NCBI RefSeq assembly: GCF_050875635.1
Contig: NZ_JBPAOH010000005.1
Coordinates: 1 to 64,000 of the forward strand
Length of the DNA: 64,000 nucleotides
Direction: 5' to 3'
Source: Hassallia sp050875635
Lineage (GTDB): Bacteria; Cyanobacteriota; Cyanobacteriia; Cyanobacteriales; Nostocaceae
Shown here: positions 42,547 through 52,062 of the stretch, piece by piece
How positions within the stretch are numbered: the stretch's first letter is position 1
Layout: every line of letters starts with the position of its first letter
Made by a program: the position numbers and the translations under genes
The notes under the pieces: model-generated
Databases searched by the model: none
Seen by the model: only the letters and a program-made list of their open reading frames with translations
Told to the model about the DNA's origin: nothing

Positions 42547-44388
42547 CTAAGAAAACACAACCCGAAAGCCACATATTCTCAGTCCGCCAACTGCTTCATT
42601 CCAGCTGCGACTAGCGCTGCGGCAAAGTTCCGGACTAAAGCTCCAAGAACCACCGCGCAATACCCGACGATGTTCATCTCCGCCAAGTTCCCAAACTGTG
42701 CCATCTGTGGGTGCTACTTCATAATTTTTGTGCCAGGGGTCGGCACACCATTCCCAAACTAAGCCGTGCATGTCGTACAATCCAAAGGCGTTGGCAAGCT
42801 GAAAACTGCCTACATCAGTAGTTTCTCTGCGGAATTTCCCTTTTGCATCCAAAGCGTAGGAATCGCTACCACCGCAGTTTGCTAATTCTGGGGTGACAGT
42901 TTTGCCAAAGTGGTAGGGTGTAGTGGTTCCTGCCCTACAAGCATACTCCCATTCGGCTTCGCTGGGTAAACGATAGTTGCGTCCGGTTTGTTCTGAAAGC
43001 CGAAAACAAAATTCTACCGCTTCGTGCCAAGATACATTTTCAACTGGTCTATTTATTCCTTTAAATTTCGATGGATGGGGATTTAAGGATTGTTTGACTT
43101 TGGGTAATGCTGCTACTGCTCTCCATTGTGCTTGAGTTACGGGATATTTTCCCATAAAAAAAGGTGCGACGGTGACTTGATGTTGTGGATGTTCGTCTGC
43201 ATCTCCTTCAAATTCTGGGGAACCCATCATAAAAGTTCCACCGGGAATTGATACCATTTCTAATTTGATGACTTTACCAAAGTCTTCTATTAAGTAGTTT
43301 GCACTTTGACGGTTGCGGCTAATTTCTTTACCTTTTTTATCTACTGTGACGACTTCAAATTGAAATTCTGATAAGGTGGGTAATGATGAGATGATTTGCG
43401 TTTGTGGTGGTGATGTCAATTGAGAAGTAGCTAATATTGTTGGTGCAGTATTTGCTATCAAGTTGATTTGGGGTGACTTCAAATCTTTCATAACTTCTGC
43501 TGCTGATTGATATCTTTCACTGGCTAAGTGTTTTAATAATTTATCCAGAATTTGCCCAAATTCTTCGCTGATAAAGATGCCTTTTTCTTGCAAACGCGAT
43601 CGCCACATCCACTGCCCATTCATGGCATCATAAAGATTATCTTGAATCTGTCCATAATCGTCTAGAAGCGGTAAAGATTTCGTTAAAAGTCGCACGCATG
43701 TGACGCCTAATGAGTACAAATCGCTTGCGTGACAAGCAAATCCAGCCATTTGCTCGTTTGGTGCATAACCGATTGTATAAATTACTGTAGCTTGTCTGAC
43801 TAAACTGGTTTGCGTTACTTGTTTCGCACCACCAAAGTCAATTAATACGAGTCTTCCATCACTTTCGCGACGGATAATATTTTCTGGTTTTATGTCGCGA
43901 TGGATAATGTTACGCGAGTGAACAAATTCCAAAACTGGTAATAAATCAAGTAAAATTTGGCGAATTTGTTCTTCGTTAAAGGGTTGTTGCTGAACTTCGG
44001 CTAAAAGTGTTTTCCCAATAATAAATTCTTGCACGAGATACAAGCTAATACCTTGTTGAAAGTATGCAAGTAATCTGGGAATTTGGATGTGATTTTCTCC
44101 GAGTTCATACAACCGAAAAGCTTCTTCTTGAAAGAATTGGGCTGCTTTGGTACGTTGTCCTGTTCCCTGAACTTGTGGGACAAATTGTTTGATGACGCAA
44201 GGTGCATTTAATCTGTCTGCGTCTGCTGCTTCGTAAGTTCTACTAAATCCACCTTCTCCTAATAGTCTCAATACGCGGTAGCGGTTTCTGAGAAGTTTGT
44301 CAAAGTTGCTTTGTCCGCAACTTATGCAATATCTATTGCCATCAGGATTGAAGGGATTTGAACAATTGGGATTTTGGCAGATTTGCAT
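42547..44388 (-). CDS. Ser/Thr protein kinase fused to a formylglycine-generating-enzyme-like domain
   Basis: 613 aa. N-terminal zinc-ribbon-like CQNPNCSNPF...CISCG, then a Pkn2-type kinase with GEGGFSRTY, Lys67 (CVIKQF), HRDIKPEN (Asp165, Asn170) and DFGGAK (Asp184). The C-terminal domain (about 375-610) matches the FGE/sulfatase-modifying fold: SIPGGTFMMGSP, HPQHQVTVAPFFMGKYPVTQ, NVSWHEAVEFCFRLSEQTGR and RLPSEAEWEYACRAG. No membrane span is visible. Such fusions are frequent in filamentous cyanobacteria; the substrate is unknown. Confidence 0.9.
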   Translation of the reverse strand: MQICQNPNCSNPFNPDGNRYCISCGQSNFDKLLRNRYRVLRLLGEGGFSRTYEAADADRLNAPCVIKQFVPQVQGTGQRTKAAQFFQEEAFRLYELGENHIQIPRLLAYFQQGISLYLVQEFIIGKTLLAEVQQQPFNEEQIRQILLDLLPVLEFVHSRNIIHRDIKPENIIRRESDGRLVLIDFGGAKQVTQTSLVRQATVIYTIGYAPNEQMAGFACHASDLYSLGVTCVRLLTKSLPLLDDYGQIQDNLYDAMNGQWMWRSRLQEKGIFISEEFGQILDKLLKHLASERYQSAAEVMKDLKSPQINLIANTAPTILATSQLTSPPQTQIISSLPTLSEFQFEVVTVDKKGKEISRNRQSANYLIEDFGKVIKLEMVSIPGGTFMMGSPEFEGDADEHPQHQVTVAPFFMGKYPVTQAQWRAVAALPKVKQSLNPHPSKFKGINRPVENVSWHEAVEFCFRLSEQTGRNYRLPSEAEWEYACRAGTTTPYHFGKTVTPELANCGGSDSYALDAKGKFRRETTDVGSFQLANAFGLYDMHGLVWEWCADPWHKNYEVAPTDGTVWELGGDEHRRVLRGGSWSFSPELCRSASRSWNEAVGGLRICGFRVVFS

Positions 44389-44764
44389 AACAAACTGGAG
44401 AACACATCTTGTCCAAAGTAAGCCCCAATATTATCGAATTAAAAAGAGATATTAAGAGATATCTAGGCAACTAAATAAAGAATTCAGGAGTGGGGAGTGG
44501 GGAGTGGGGGGAGTGGGGAGTGGGGGGAGTGGGGGGAGTGGGGAGTGGGGGGAGTGGGAGTGGGGAATGGGGAGTTAGAATTCTGATTTATTTGTTTATT
44601 TGTGCTTGATGGTTTCTAAATATGAATATATATGGGCGCACGATTTTCCATTATATAGAGAATATTAATCTAAGGTTGTTGGTTTTGTCAACTGCTTTAG
44701 TCAAAGTTTAAGAATGGCTTCATAATTAAGAAAGATTACGCGCTTACTCATAAATAGAAGGACA
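44389..44764. other. intergenic region with G-rich array
   Basis: 376 bases between divergent genes. Contains the GGGGAGT array and otherwise AT-rich sequence; no other feature seen. Confidence 0.4.
44488..44575. repeat. GGGGAGT-type G-rich tandem array
   Basis: Degenerate TGGGGAG/GGGGAGT heptamers mixed with GGGGGGAGT variants. The same unit, or its complement, is seen inside the kinase gene (5233-5320), at 30090-30115 and at the left edge of the window (1-40). Confidence 0.8.
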
Positions 44765-45484
44765 ATGAGCCAAACTTCTTTAAATTTAGTTGCAATATCG
44801 ATCTTTTTGATGACTTTATCGGTGCTGCTGGGACCTTTGGTCAATTTGTCGCCGGCAGTACCTGCGATCGCTACTTTCGCTGTTTTAGGAATCGCTACTT
44901 TAGACTCTTTCAGTTTGCAAGGTAAGGGAGGTTCTCTGCTTTTAGATTGGATTGCGGGTTTTTCACCCGAACATCGCGATCGCATTGTCCACCACGAAGC
45001 CGGTCACTTTTTGACTGCTTACTTGCTGGGTATCCCCATCAGCGGCTATACTCTGACAGCTTGGGAAGCTTTGAAACAAGGACAACCAGGACAAGGTGGT
45101 GTTGCTTTTGATGATGCTGAATTAGCTTTGCAACTCGAACAAGGTAAAATCACCGCGCAAATGCTGGATCGCTACTGTACTGTTTGGATGGCGGGTATTG
45201 CCGCTGAAGCTTTAGTGTTTGATAATGCTGAAGGCGGGTCTGATGATAAAAGTAAGCTAGCAGGTGTATTGACAAGTTTGGGCTTTTCTGCATCAGCTTA
45301 CGATCAAAAACAGCGCTTTTGCTTGCTGCAAGCGAAAAATTTACTACAAGAAAATTGGTCTAGTTATCAAGCTTTGGTGGAAGCGATGCGACAACGCGCT
45401 TCGGTGAAAGAGTGTTCAGAAGCGATCGCGCTTAATACCGAGTTAGGTACAGACGTTCCTGAGGAACGTCTGTACGGGAGTTAG
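44765..45484 (+). CDS. membrane-anchored M41 (FtsH-type) peptidase domain without AAA module
   Basis: 239 aa. Two N-terminal hydrophobic segments (SIFLMTLSVLLGPLVNLSP; AVPAIATFAVLGIATL), then the zinc site HHEAGH (His77, Glu78, His81), ITAQMLDRYCTVWMAGIAAE and EGGSDDKSKL, where an Asp would be the third ligand. The FtsH ATPase domain is absent. The final residues (GTDVPEERLYGS) are encoded by a perfect palindromic repeat (45447-45475). Proteolysis is inferred from the motif; AAA-free M41-like proteins are known in cyanobacteria and plastids. Confidence 0.82.
   Translation: MSQTSLNLVAISIFLMTLSVLLGPLVNLSPAVPAIATFAVLGIATLDSFSLQGKGGSLLLDWIAGFSPEHRDRIVHHEAGHFLTAYLLGIPISGYTLTAWEALKQGQPGQGGVAFDDAELALQLEQGKITAQMLDRYCTVWMAGIAAEALVFDNAEGGSDDKSKLAGVLTSLGFSASAYDQKQRFCLLQAKNLLQENWSSYQALVEAMRQRASVKECSEAIALNTELGTDVPEERLYGS
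45447..45475. repeat. 29-bp perfect palindrome at the 3' end of a coding region
   Basis: GTACAGACGTTCCT, G, AGGAACGTCTGTAC. It encodes most of the last ten residues of the M41-like protein and ends seven bases before the stop codon. It could also end transcription. Confidence 0.85.
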
Positions 45485-45531
45485 GGGGAAAATATTTATA
45501 ATTCTTTACTTGTCACTTTGAACTCTTAACT

Positions 45532-46545
45532 TTAAGAGGAAACAACTTGAAGATGTGACATATGGGATAAGTAGTTGCTACTAATGACACGGTTACGTCC
45601 TGTGGCTTTAGCTTGTAAAAGATATTTATCGGCACGATCTAGCATACTAATTCCATTAGCATCGTCTTCGTCTCGCAGAGAAGCTGTACCCAAGCTAATG
45701 GTGACGTTGATAGTCACTTGATTGTTAATCGTAAATGGTTCTTGGCTGACTATGCGATTGAGACGACGCGCTACTAAAAGTGCTTCTTCACCTGTGGTGT
45801 TAGCGAGAATAATCACGAATTCTTCACCACCGTAGCGGAAGGCTGTGTCTTGAAAGCGTAAATTATTCCCCAGTCTGGCAGATAGTAACTGTAAAAGGCG
45901 ATCGCCTACTAAATGCCCGTGGGTATCGTTAACTTTTTTGAAGAAGTCTACATCGAGAATAATCAAACTTAAGGGATTATTCTGATTCCGTGCTTTTTGA
46001 ATTTGTCTGGGTAAATCCCATTCTAAAGCACGGCGATTATTCATTTTTGTCAAGCAATCTGCTAAGGCGAACGTTGACAAAACATCATTTTCTTGCATCA
46101 TATCTCGGTATTTTTGCGCCTTCCGCAAACCTACCGTTAATTGAGCTAATATTAAGCGATTATTAGCAGACAACGCTGATTTTTGGTCTCTTTTTTCTTC
46201 GGGAATTTGCCAAATATAAGCATCAGCACCTTGCTTTAGCGCGGTGGAAGTCATCTCCAAATCCCACTCCCAGTTTCTTTGAGAGAGTAGCTCTGGACGA
46301 TCTTCAAACAGAATACAGTATATCCACGATAGCTTTGTCTGGTCTTTCAGCCAACAACATAATTCCGTGCTGGCATTAAGGCTAGCCTGCACTAATATTA
46401 TATCCGGTGGCGTAATTTGAATGCGCGACACCGCCTGATTTAAATTGGTGATAACTTCTACACTAAAAACGGTTGCATCACGGATCTGATCCGGAAGGCT
46501 AGCGAGAAATTTATCACTTCCAAAGACCAGAATAGAAATATTCAT
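45532..46545 (-). CDS. diguanylate cyclase (GGDEF) with degenerate receiver-like N-terminus
   Basis: 337 aa. The C-terminal GGDEF domain has the active-site form FRYGGEEFVIIL and an upstream inhibitory I-site RFQD at the right spacing (RFQDTAFRYGGEEF). It should make cyclic di-GMP. The N-terminal about 125 residues resemble a receiver fold (ISILVFGSDKFLASLP, TPPDIILVQASL) but the phospho-acceptor Asp position is Gln (LVQAS), so phosphorylation is unlikely. No membrane segment. Confidence 0.88.
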   Translation of the reverse strand: MNISILVFGSDKFLASLPDQIRDATVFSVEVITNLNQAVSRIQITPPDIILVQASLNASTELCCWLKDQTKLSWIYCILFEDRPELLSQRNWEWDLEMTSTALKQGADAYIWQIPEEKRDQKSALSANNRLILAQLTVGLRKAQKYRDMMQENDVLSTFALADCLTKMNNRRALEWDLPRQIQKARNQNNPLSLIILDVDFFKKVNDTHGHLVGDRLLQLLSARLGNNLRFQDTAFRYGGEEFVIILANTTGEEALLVARRLNRIVSQEPFTINNQVTINVTISLGTASLRDEDDANGISMLDRADKYLLQAKATGRNRVISSNYLSHMSHLQVVSS

Positions 46546-47291
46546 TGCTTTGCTTTTTGCCCTTATTCAATTTTAACGCTAGAACCCTGATTCAACTTGC
46601 TAAAACTTGCTTTTATTACTGAATCTATCTGTGTTTTTGCAAAAGACTATTAGCGAATATTTGATTGTCTTAACACTAGATATATAAGAAGTTGCCAACT
46701 TTTAATAACCTCTTAATATTTTGATTGCTACAATCGCGGGAACTGAAACTTATGATACCTACTTTCAACTGTCACCTATTTTTTTTAAACAGTGAAAACA
46801 CTGAAAAATATTCCTTCGGATAGAGGTTTACTTTCATTTCCTGGTGTGAAACCTCCCAAAGAATTACCCCAAATCAAAGCTTTACACTTTAAAATAAGAA
46901 ATATAAATTAATATTAGAAATTTAAATAAATTATTTTTATTATTTTTCAAAGTAGCAATCTGCGTAATTACTCCGTAAAAACCGAGATATGTTATAAAGA
47001 TTAGTAACTTTATATGACTTCACACTAACGCTCGGAATCGATGAATGCGAAGGACGTAAAAGCTAAATTTATCTGTTTTATTTTTTCCGGATTTATTTCC
47101 TCAATCACATTTTTCTTAACAAATTGCTGCTTGATCGGTAAATTTACATAAATGAAAATGGATTGAATCAACAAAAGTTGAAATTAGCAAAAAAGCGAGT
47201 TTTCTAATTTGCAAGCCGGACACATGATGGCGACGAAAATTGTCTTCATCAGTGTCCTGTGGAAAAATATTAATTAATAATTAATATTCCA
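46546..47291. other. 746-base intergenic region, nothing recognised
   Basis: AT-rich, few HIP1 sites, no open frame with a ribosome site, no RNA gene or strong hairpin seen. Long enough for a small RNA, but there is no positive evidence. Confidence 0.4.
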
Positions 47292-47495
47292 TTACTGATA
47301 ACCTTCTATGTGATAACCAGCCGCAACAATCGCCTGTTTGATAGACTCTTCCGAAGCTGCGGATTCTACGGTGACAGTTTTGGCTTTGACATCTACCTCA
47401 ACTTTGGCATCAGGTTCCATTACGTGGATAGAGTCGGAAATTTTTCCTGCACAATCTTCGCAGGCAATGTTGGGAACGTTCATTTTCAGCGCCAT
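47292..47495 (-). CDS. heavy-metal-associated (HMA) domain metallochaperone-like protein
   Basis: 67 aa, a single ferredoxin-like HMA domain with the CxxC site IACEDCAGKI (Cys12, Cys15). It ends VAAGYHIEGYQ, as expected for Atx1/CopZ-type copper carriers. The usual GM(T/H)C form is NIAC here, so metal specificity is uncertain. It stands alone; no P-type ATPase gene is visible. Confidence 0.85.
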   Translation of the reverse strand: MALKMNVPNIACEDCAGKISDSIHVMEPDAKVEVDVKAKTVTVESAASEESIKQAIVAAGYHIEGYQ

Positions 47496-47799
47496 GAGTC
47501 ACCTCTGTACTTGGACTTGGATTATTCTTTCAAGATTAATCTTATGAAAAAGATTTTAAAGGGTCATCCTACCAGAGTTAGGTGATTGTGCCACTAAGTA
47601 ATAGGGCACATGACGCAGGCGATCGCGCTTCGACAAATTGAAACGAAATGCAAAAATATATAAAGATACTTATGCAAATACGCTTATTCATAGCGAAATG
47701 TTGGAAACGACTAAAGTAGTTATCATATGCACACACCAGGAGAAATAAAAATCTTTTCTTTTAAGCGTCCAAGCGTCCCTCAAATGAAAGTAAACAGTT

Positions 47800-50442
47800 A
47801 TGTCTTCAAATCTCCAGTACCTCAGCGGTAGCGAAATTCGCACTCTTTTTCTCGACTTTTACGCTCAACGCGGACACCAGATTCTCCCAAGCGCGTCTTT
47901 GGTGCCAGAAGATCCCACCGTGCTGCTGACGATCGCGGGGATGCTACCATTTAAACCAATATTTTTGGGACAGCGCACACCAGAATTTAAACGTGCGACA
48001 ACTTCCCAAAAATGCATCCGCACTAACGATATCGAAAACGTCGGACGCACGAAACGGCATCAAACGTTTTTTGAAATGCTGGGTAATTTCAGCTTTGGCG
48101 ATTATTTCAAAGAACAAGCGATCGCCTGGGGTTGGGAAATTTCCACCAAAGTCTTTAACTTCTCTCCAGAAAACCTCGTCGTCAGCGTTTTTGAAGAAGA
48201 CGACGAAGCCTTTGCTATCTGGCGCGATCAAATCGGTGTCACCGAAGCGCGAATCAAGCGCCTGGGTGCAGATGATAACTTTTGGGCATCTGGTGCTACA
48301 GGTCCTTGTGGTCCGAGCTCAGAAATATATTACGACTTTCACCCAGAACGCGGCAACGACAATATTGATTTAGAAGACGATACCCGATTTATCGAGTTTT
48401 ACAATCTCGTCTTCATGCAATATAACCGCGATGCAGAAGGCAACTTAACACCACTTGCCAATAAAAACATCGACACCGGGATGGGTTTAGAGAGGATGGC
48501 GCAAATCCTCCAAAAAGTTCCCAACAACTACGAAACCGATTTAATTTTCCCGATAATTAAAACAGCAGCGGATATTGCTGGTATCGATTACACAACCAGC
48601 GATGAGAACACCAAAGTCTCTTTGAAGGTAATAGGCGATCATATTCGTGCTGTCGTTCACATGATAGCCGATGAAATCCGCGCTTCCAACGTGGGACGCG
48701 GTTATGTGCTGCGTCGCTTAATTCGTCGCGTGGTGCGTCACGGACGCTTAATTGGTATTTCTGGGGAATTCACTACAGAAGTTGCGGAAACTGCAATTAG
48801 CCTTTCCGAATCAGCTTACCCCAACGTGCGCCAACGCGAAGACGCTATCAAAGCCGAATTGCAACGCGAAGAATCCAACTTCTTGAAAACTTTGGAAAGA
48901 GGGGAAAAACTGCTTGCGGAAATTATCGCCAAGCTGAAAGAAGAAGGCAAAACCCAAATTAGCGGTGAAAGTGCTTTTACGCTGTATGATACCTACGGTT
49001 TCCCCCTCGAACTGACGCAAGAAATTGCTGAGGAAAACAGCCTCACAGTTGATGTTGCCGGATTCGAGGCAGAAATGGAAATCCAAAAAGAACGCGGTAG
49101 AGATGCACACGAAAGCATCGATTTAACTGTGCAAGGTTCTCTCGACAAGTTAGCCGAACATATCAACGTGACTGAATTTTTGGGATATACCCAACCAACA
49201 GCGACTGCAAAAGTCGAAGTCATACTGATAAATGGTGTTTCCCAAGAAGAAGCGGACGCGGGAACAAGCGTGCAAATAGTACTTGACAAAACGCCATTTT
49301 ATGCTGAGTCGGGGGGACAAATAGGCGATCGCGGTTATATCTCCGGTGATGGTATCGTCATTCGAGTCGAAGACGTGAAAAAAGAATCTGATTTCTTTGT
49401 TCACTTCGGACGCATCGAACGCGGTACAATCCGAGTAGGAGATTCTGTAACTGCACAGATAGACGCGGGTTGTCGGCGTCGTCTGCAAGCAAATCATACT
49501 GCTACACATCTGCTGCAAGCGGCTTTGAAGAAGCTAGTCGATGAAGGCATATCTCAAGCTGGTTCGTTGGTTTCTTTTGACAGATTGCGCTTTGACTTTA
49601 ACTGTCCGCGTCCTCTGACACCTGAAGAAGTTCAGCAAGTAGAAGAACTGGTTAATACTTGGATTGCCGAAGCACATGCAGCGAAAGTAGAAATATTACC
49701 TCTTGCTGAAGCCAAAGCCAGAGGTGCAGTTGCCATGTTCGGCGAAAAATACGGCGAAGAAGTGCGCGTAATTGACTTCACGGGTGTATCGATGGAACTG
49801 TGCGGCGGAACTCATGTAAGTAATACTGCGGAGATTGGCGTTTTCAAGATTATTTCTGAAGCGGGTGTGGCTTCAGGAGTAAGGCGAATTGAAGCGGTTT
49901 CTGGTTCAGCGGTGCTGGATTATTTGAATGTTCGCGATAAAGTAGTCAAGGATTTAAGCGATCGCTTTAAAGTTAAACCCGAAGAAGTTCCAGAGAGAAT
50001 AACCGGACTGCAAAACGAACTGAAGAATACTCAGAAGCAGTTGGAGATATTGAAAGGACAATTGGCGATCGCTAAATCTGACACCTTGCTGCAAACAGCC
50101 GAATCTGTAGGCGATTATAAAATTATCGTCGCCCAAATAGAAGAGGTTGATGCCGCTTCTTTGCAAACCGCTGCTGAACGCTTGTTGCAGAAAATCGGTA
50201 AGGGTGCGGTGGTATTGGGTTCAGTTCCCGAAGCTGGGAAAGTTAGCCTTATAGCAGCTTTTAGTCCAGAAGTCAATAAAAAAGGACTTCTTGCCGGTAA
50301 ATTTATCGGTGCTATTGCCAAGATTTGCGGTGGTGGTGGTGGTGGAAGACCGAATTTAGCGCAAGCTGGGGGACGTGATGCGAGTAAGTTACCAGAAGCG
50401 TTGGATAAAGCGCAAAGTGAGTTAAAGGCTGGTTTGAGTTAA
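47800..50442 (+). CDS. alaS: alanyl-tRNA synthetase
   Basis: 880 aa, full length. Class II synthetase that charges tRNA-Ala. Motifs: GNFSFGDYFKEQAI, GMGLERMAQIL, and the editing-domain zinc site HTATH (His566, His570) with CGGTH (Cys668, His672). The C-terminal region ends in GGGGGGRPNLAQAGGRD, typical of AlaS C-Ala. ATG at 47800 gives the canonical start (SEIRTLFLDFYAQRGH). Followed by an 8-bp hairpin and the toxin-antitoxin island. Confidence 0.95.
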   Translation: MSSNLQYLSGSEIRTLFLDFYAQRGHQILPSASLVPEDPTVLLTIAGMLPFKPIFLGQRTPEFKRATTSQKCIRTNDIENVGRTKRHQTFFEMLGNFSFGDYFKEQAIAWGWEISTKVFNFSPENLVVSVFEEDDEAFAIWRDQIGVTEARIKRLGADDNFWASGATGPCGPSSEIYYDFHPERGNDNIDLEDDTRFIEFYNLVFMQYNRDAEGNLTPLANKNIDTGMGLERMAQILQKVPNNYETDLIFPIIKTAADIAGIDYTTSDENTKVSLKVIGDHIRAVVHMIADEIRASNVGRGYVLRRLIRRVVRHGRLIGISGEFTTEVAETAISLSESAYPNVRQREDAIKAELQREESNFLKTLERGEKLLAEIIAKLKEEGKTQISGESAFTLYDTYGFPLELTQEIAEENSLTVDVAGFEAEMEIQKERGRDAHESIDLTVQGSLDKLAEHINVTEFLGYTQPTATAKVEVILINGVSQEEADAGTSVQIVLDKTPFYAESGGQIGDRGYISGDGIVIRVEDVKKESDFFVHFGRIERGTIRVGDSVTAQIDAGCRRRLQANHTATHLLQAALKKLVDEGISQAGSLVSFDRLRFDFNCPRPLTPEEVQQVEELVNTWIAEAHAAKVEILPLAEAKARGAVAMFGEKYGEEVRVIDFTGVSMELCGGTHVSNTAEIGVFKIISEAGVASGVRRIEAVSGSAVLDYLNVRDKVVKDLSDRFKVKPEEVPERITGLQNELKNTQKQLEILKGQLAIAKSDTLLQTAESVGDYKIIVAQIEEVDAASLQTAAERLLQKIGKGAVVLGSVPEAGKVSLIAAFSPEVNKKGLLAGKFIGAIAKICGGGGGGRPNLAQAGGRDASKLPEALDKAQSELKAGLS

Positions 50443-50458
50443 TTGTATTCTCTTGTGG

Positions 50459-50477
50459 GGCAGGCAAGATGCCTGCC
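50459..50477 (+). terminator. hairpin after alaS (dispersed GGCAGGCA repeat)
   Basis: GGCAGGCA, loop AGA, TGCCTGCC, then TTTAAATT. It begins 17 bases after the alaS stop. A shorter relative occurs at 53455-53475. Confidence 0.65.
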
Positions 50478-50501
50478 TTTAAATTACAAATAAGGCAGAA
50501 C

Positions 50502-50729
50502 ATGAAACAAATAAAACAGTTCACCGCAATCATTGAACGCGAAGACGATTGGTATGTAGCACTCTGTCCCGAACTCGATATAGCCAGCCAAGGTACAACT
50601 ATTGAAGAAGCACGGCATAATCTGATTGAAGCGCTGGAATTATTTTTTGAAACTGCATCTCCTTCGGAAATTGAGGAAAGATTGCATACAGAAGTCTTTG
50701 TTACACGTCTTGAGGTGAGTGTTGGGTAA
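50502..50729 (+). CDS. hicB: HicB-family antitoxin
   Basis: 75 aa from ATG 50502, preceded by AAGGCAG; the longer frame from 50469 would translate the hairpin and is rejected. Shows the HicB partial RNase H fold: FTAIIEREDDWYVALCPELD, IASQGTTIEEARHNLIEALE. The usual C-terminal DNA-binding part is short or absent. Overlaps hicA by 11 bases. Expected to neutralise HicA and autoregulate the pair. Confidence 0.85.
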   Translation: MKQIKQFTAIIEREDDWYVALCPELDIASQGTTIEEARHNLIEALELFFETASPSEIEERLHTEVFVTRLEVSVG

Positions 50730-50946
50730 ATTGCGTGTTCTTTCTGGTCGAGAAGTTTGCAAAATTCTAGAACTAAATAGCTTTGTACAGGTACGTCAGC
50801 GGGGTAGCCACATAATAATGCAATTGCAAACCGAAGAATCAACTGTAACTGTTCCCGTACCTGATTACGATGAGCTAAAAACTGGTACTTTACGGTCGAT
50901 TATTCGTCAGTCAGGACTTCCTCGCATTCTTTTTGAAGTGGAATAA
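50719..50946 (+). CDS. hicA: HicA-family toxin
   Basis: 75 aa, GTG start at 50719 inside hicB, with GAGGTGAG as ribosome site. HicA mRNA-interferase fold: LRVLSGREVCKILELNSF and QRGSHIIMQL with the conserved catalytic-type His, then TVPVPDYDELKTGTLRSIIR. Intact. Order hicB-hicA is the reverse of the classic hicAB but is common in cyanobacteria. Confidence 0.85.
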   Translation: MLGKLRVLSGREVCKILELNSFVQVRQRGSHIIMQLQTEESTVTVPVPDYDELKTGTLRSIIRQSGLPRILFEVE

Positions 50947-50974
50947 AAACTAAACAATATCAAGAACAGTTTCT

Positions 50975-51175
50975 ATGAAACCAGAATATGATTTTTCTAC
51001 TGCACAACGGGGAAAATTTTATAACCCTGATGCCACTTTTAATTTTCCTATTTATTTAGAACCAGATGTCAATGAATTTTTGAATAAGCTAGCATAAGAT
51101 AAAGGTATTGACATTCAAGTGTTGGTCAATGAGTGGTTAAGAAATAATATTCAGTTAATTCAGAGTATTCGTTAA
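50975..51175 (+). pseudogene. CopG/BrnA-like antitoxin gene with an in-frame stop
   Basis: 66 codons from ATG 50975 to a stop at 51173, interrupted by TAA at 51095. The two halves, AQRGKFYNPDATFNFPIYLE... and DKGIDIQVLVNEWLRNNIQL, together match CopG/BrnA-like ribbon-helix-helix antitoxins of cyanobacteria. The stop removes the helical second half. Lies 28 bases behind hicA. No toxin partner remains beside it. Confidence 0.65.
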
Positions 51176-51270
51176 TCTTAGTTGCTGCATTCTCCCCAGA
51201 TGTCAACAAAATATGCACTACAATTAAGTCAGGTAAAAGATTACCTTTGAACATTGCTTAAGTACTAATC

Positions 51271-51510
51271 ATGCAAAGAGTCACAGTTGAGGAGTTTCAA
51301 CAAAAACCATTGCAATACCTCAATCAAGTTGAAGCCGGTGAAACTTTTGTTATTGTCCAAGCTGACAAACCTATTGCCGAACTAAAACCGATTACAAGTA
51401 CCGAAAAAAAGATGCGTCCGTTTGGTTTATGTGCCGGAGAATTTACGGTGGCTGATGATTTTGATGCACCCTTACCCGAAGAGATTCTGAACGCATTTGA
51501 AGGTAGATGA
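51271..51510 (+). CDS. Phd/YefM-family antitoxin, orphan
   Basis: 79 aa. QRVTVEEFQQKPLQYLNQVE and ETFVIVQADKPIAELKPI match the Phd/YefM DNA-binding fold; the tail GLCAGEFTVADDFDAPLPEE is the usual antitoxin tail that binds a PIN-type (VapC) toxin. After the overlapping ATGA at 51507 only a 22-codon frame follows, not a PIN domain. The toxin gene therefore appears to be lost. Confidence 0.82.
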   Translation: MQRVTVEEFQQKPLQYLNQVEAGETFVIVQADKPIAELKPITSTEKKMRPFGLCAGEFTVADDFDAPLPEEILNAFEGR

Positions 51511-51657
51511 AAATTATCCAGATCCAGAAATCCTCAAATACTCTGTCGGTTTTATTTAAGGGGAGAATTCTTTAAAGCGATCGCACTTTACCCAACAAAG
51601 TAGCAAAGAGCGATGTCTGCGACAAGTCGCGTTGCGTCTACGCACTTACAAAGTTTT

Positions 51658-52062
51658 TCATTTCGACTCAAAAAAAGTAGCCGGGGAAATGTGAAAAAAG
51701 TTTGCAAGCTGCTGAATGTGGTTAACTGTTAAATTTCGTTGACCGCTCAATATTTCAGATACGATAGACTCAGTTTGAAAGATAGAAACTAAATCTTTTT
51801 GGCGTAAACTAAATTCATCTATCAATACTTTAAGTAACTCAACACCATGAATATCAGGTATAAGTTTATGTCTTTCTTCGTATTCATATACTAGAGTACC
51901 TAAAACATTTAGATAGTCTTGTTCGTCGGGTGTTAATTCACCTTTATCAATCAATGAGTCGATTACTTTTTGCGTAGCCAGCAACTCTGACTCAGCGGTG
52001 ATGGGACGAGGAGGGAAATTTGTCAGTAATTCAATGTAAGTGTTAGGTGTACCAAGGGTCAT
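51658..52062 (-). CDS. higA: HigA-type antitoxin with XRE helix-turn-helix
   Basis: 134 aa from ATG 52060-52062, which overlaps the 3' end of higB by 20 bases; the longer frame to 52104 is less likely. C-terminal helix-turn-helix: LRQKDLVSIFQTESIVSEIL, then SGQRNLTVNHIQQLANFFHI. The N-terminal part (residues 1-70) is the HigA-type toxin-binding arm. The cognate higB is frameshifted, so this antitoxin may act without a partner or control other genes. Confidence 0.83.
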   Translation of the reverse strand: MTLGTPNTYIELLTNFPPRPITAESELLATQKVIDSLIDKGELTPDEQDYLNVLGTLVYEYEERHKLIPDIHGVELLKVLIDEFSLRQKDLVSIFQTESIVSEILSGQRNLTVNHIQQLANFFHISPATFFESK

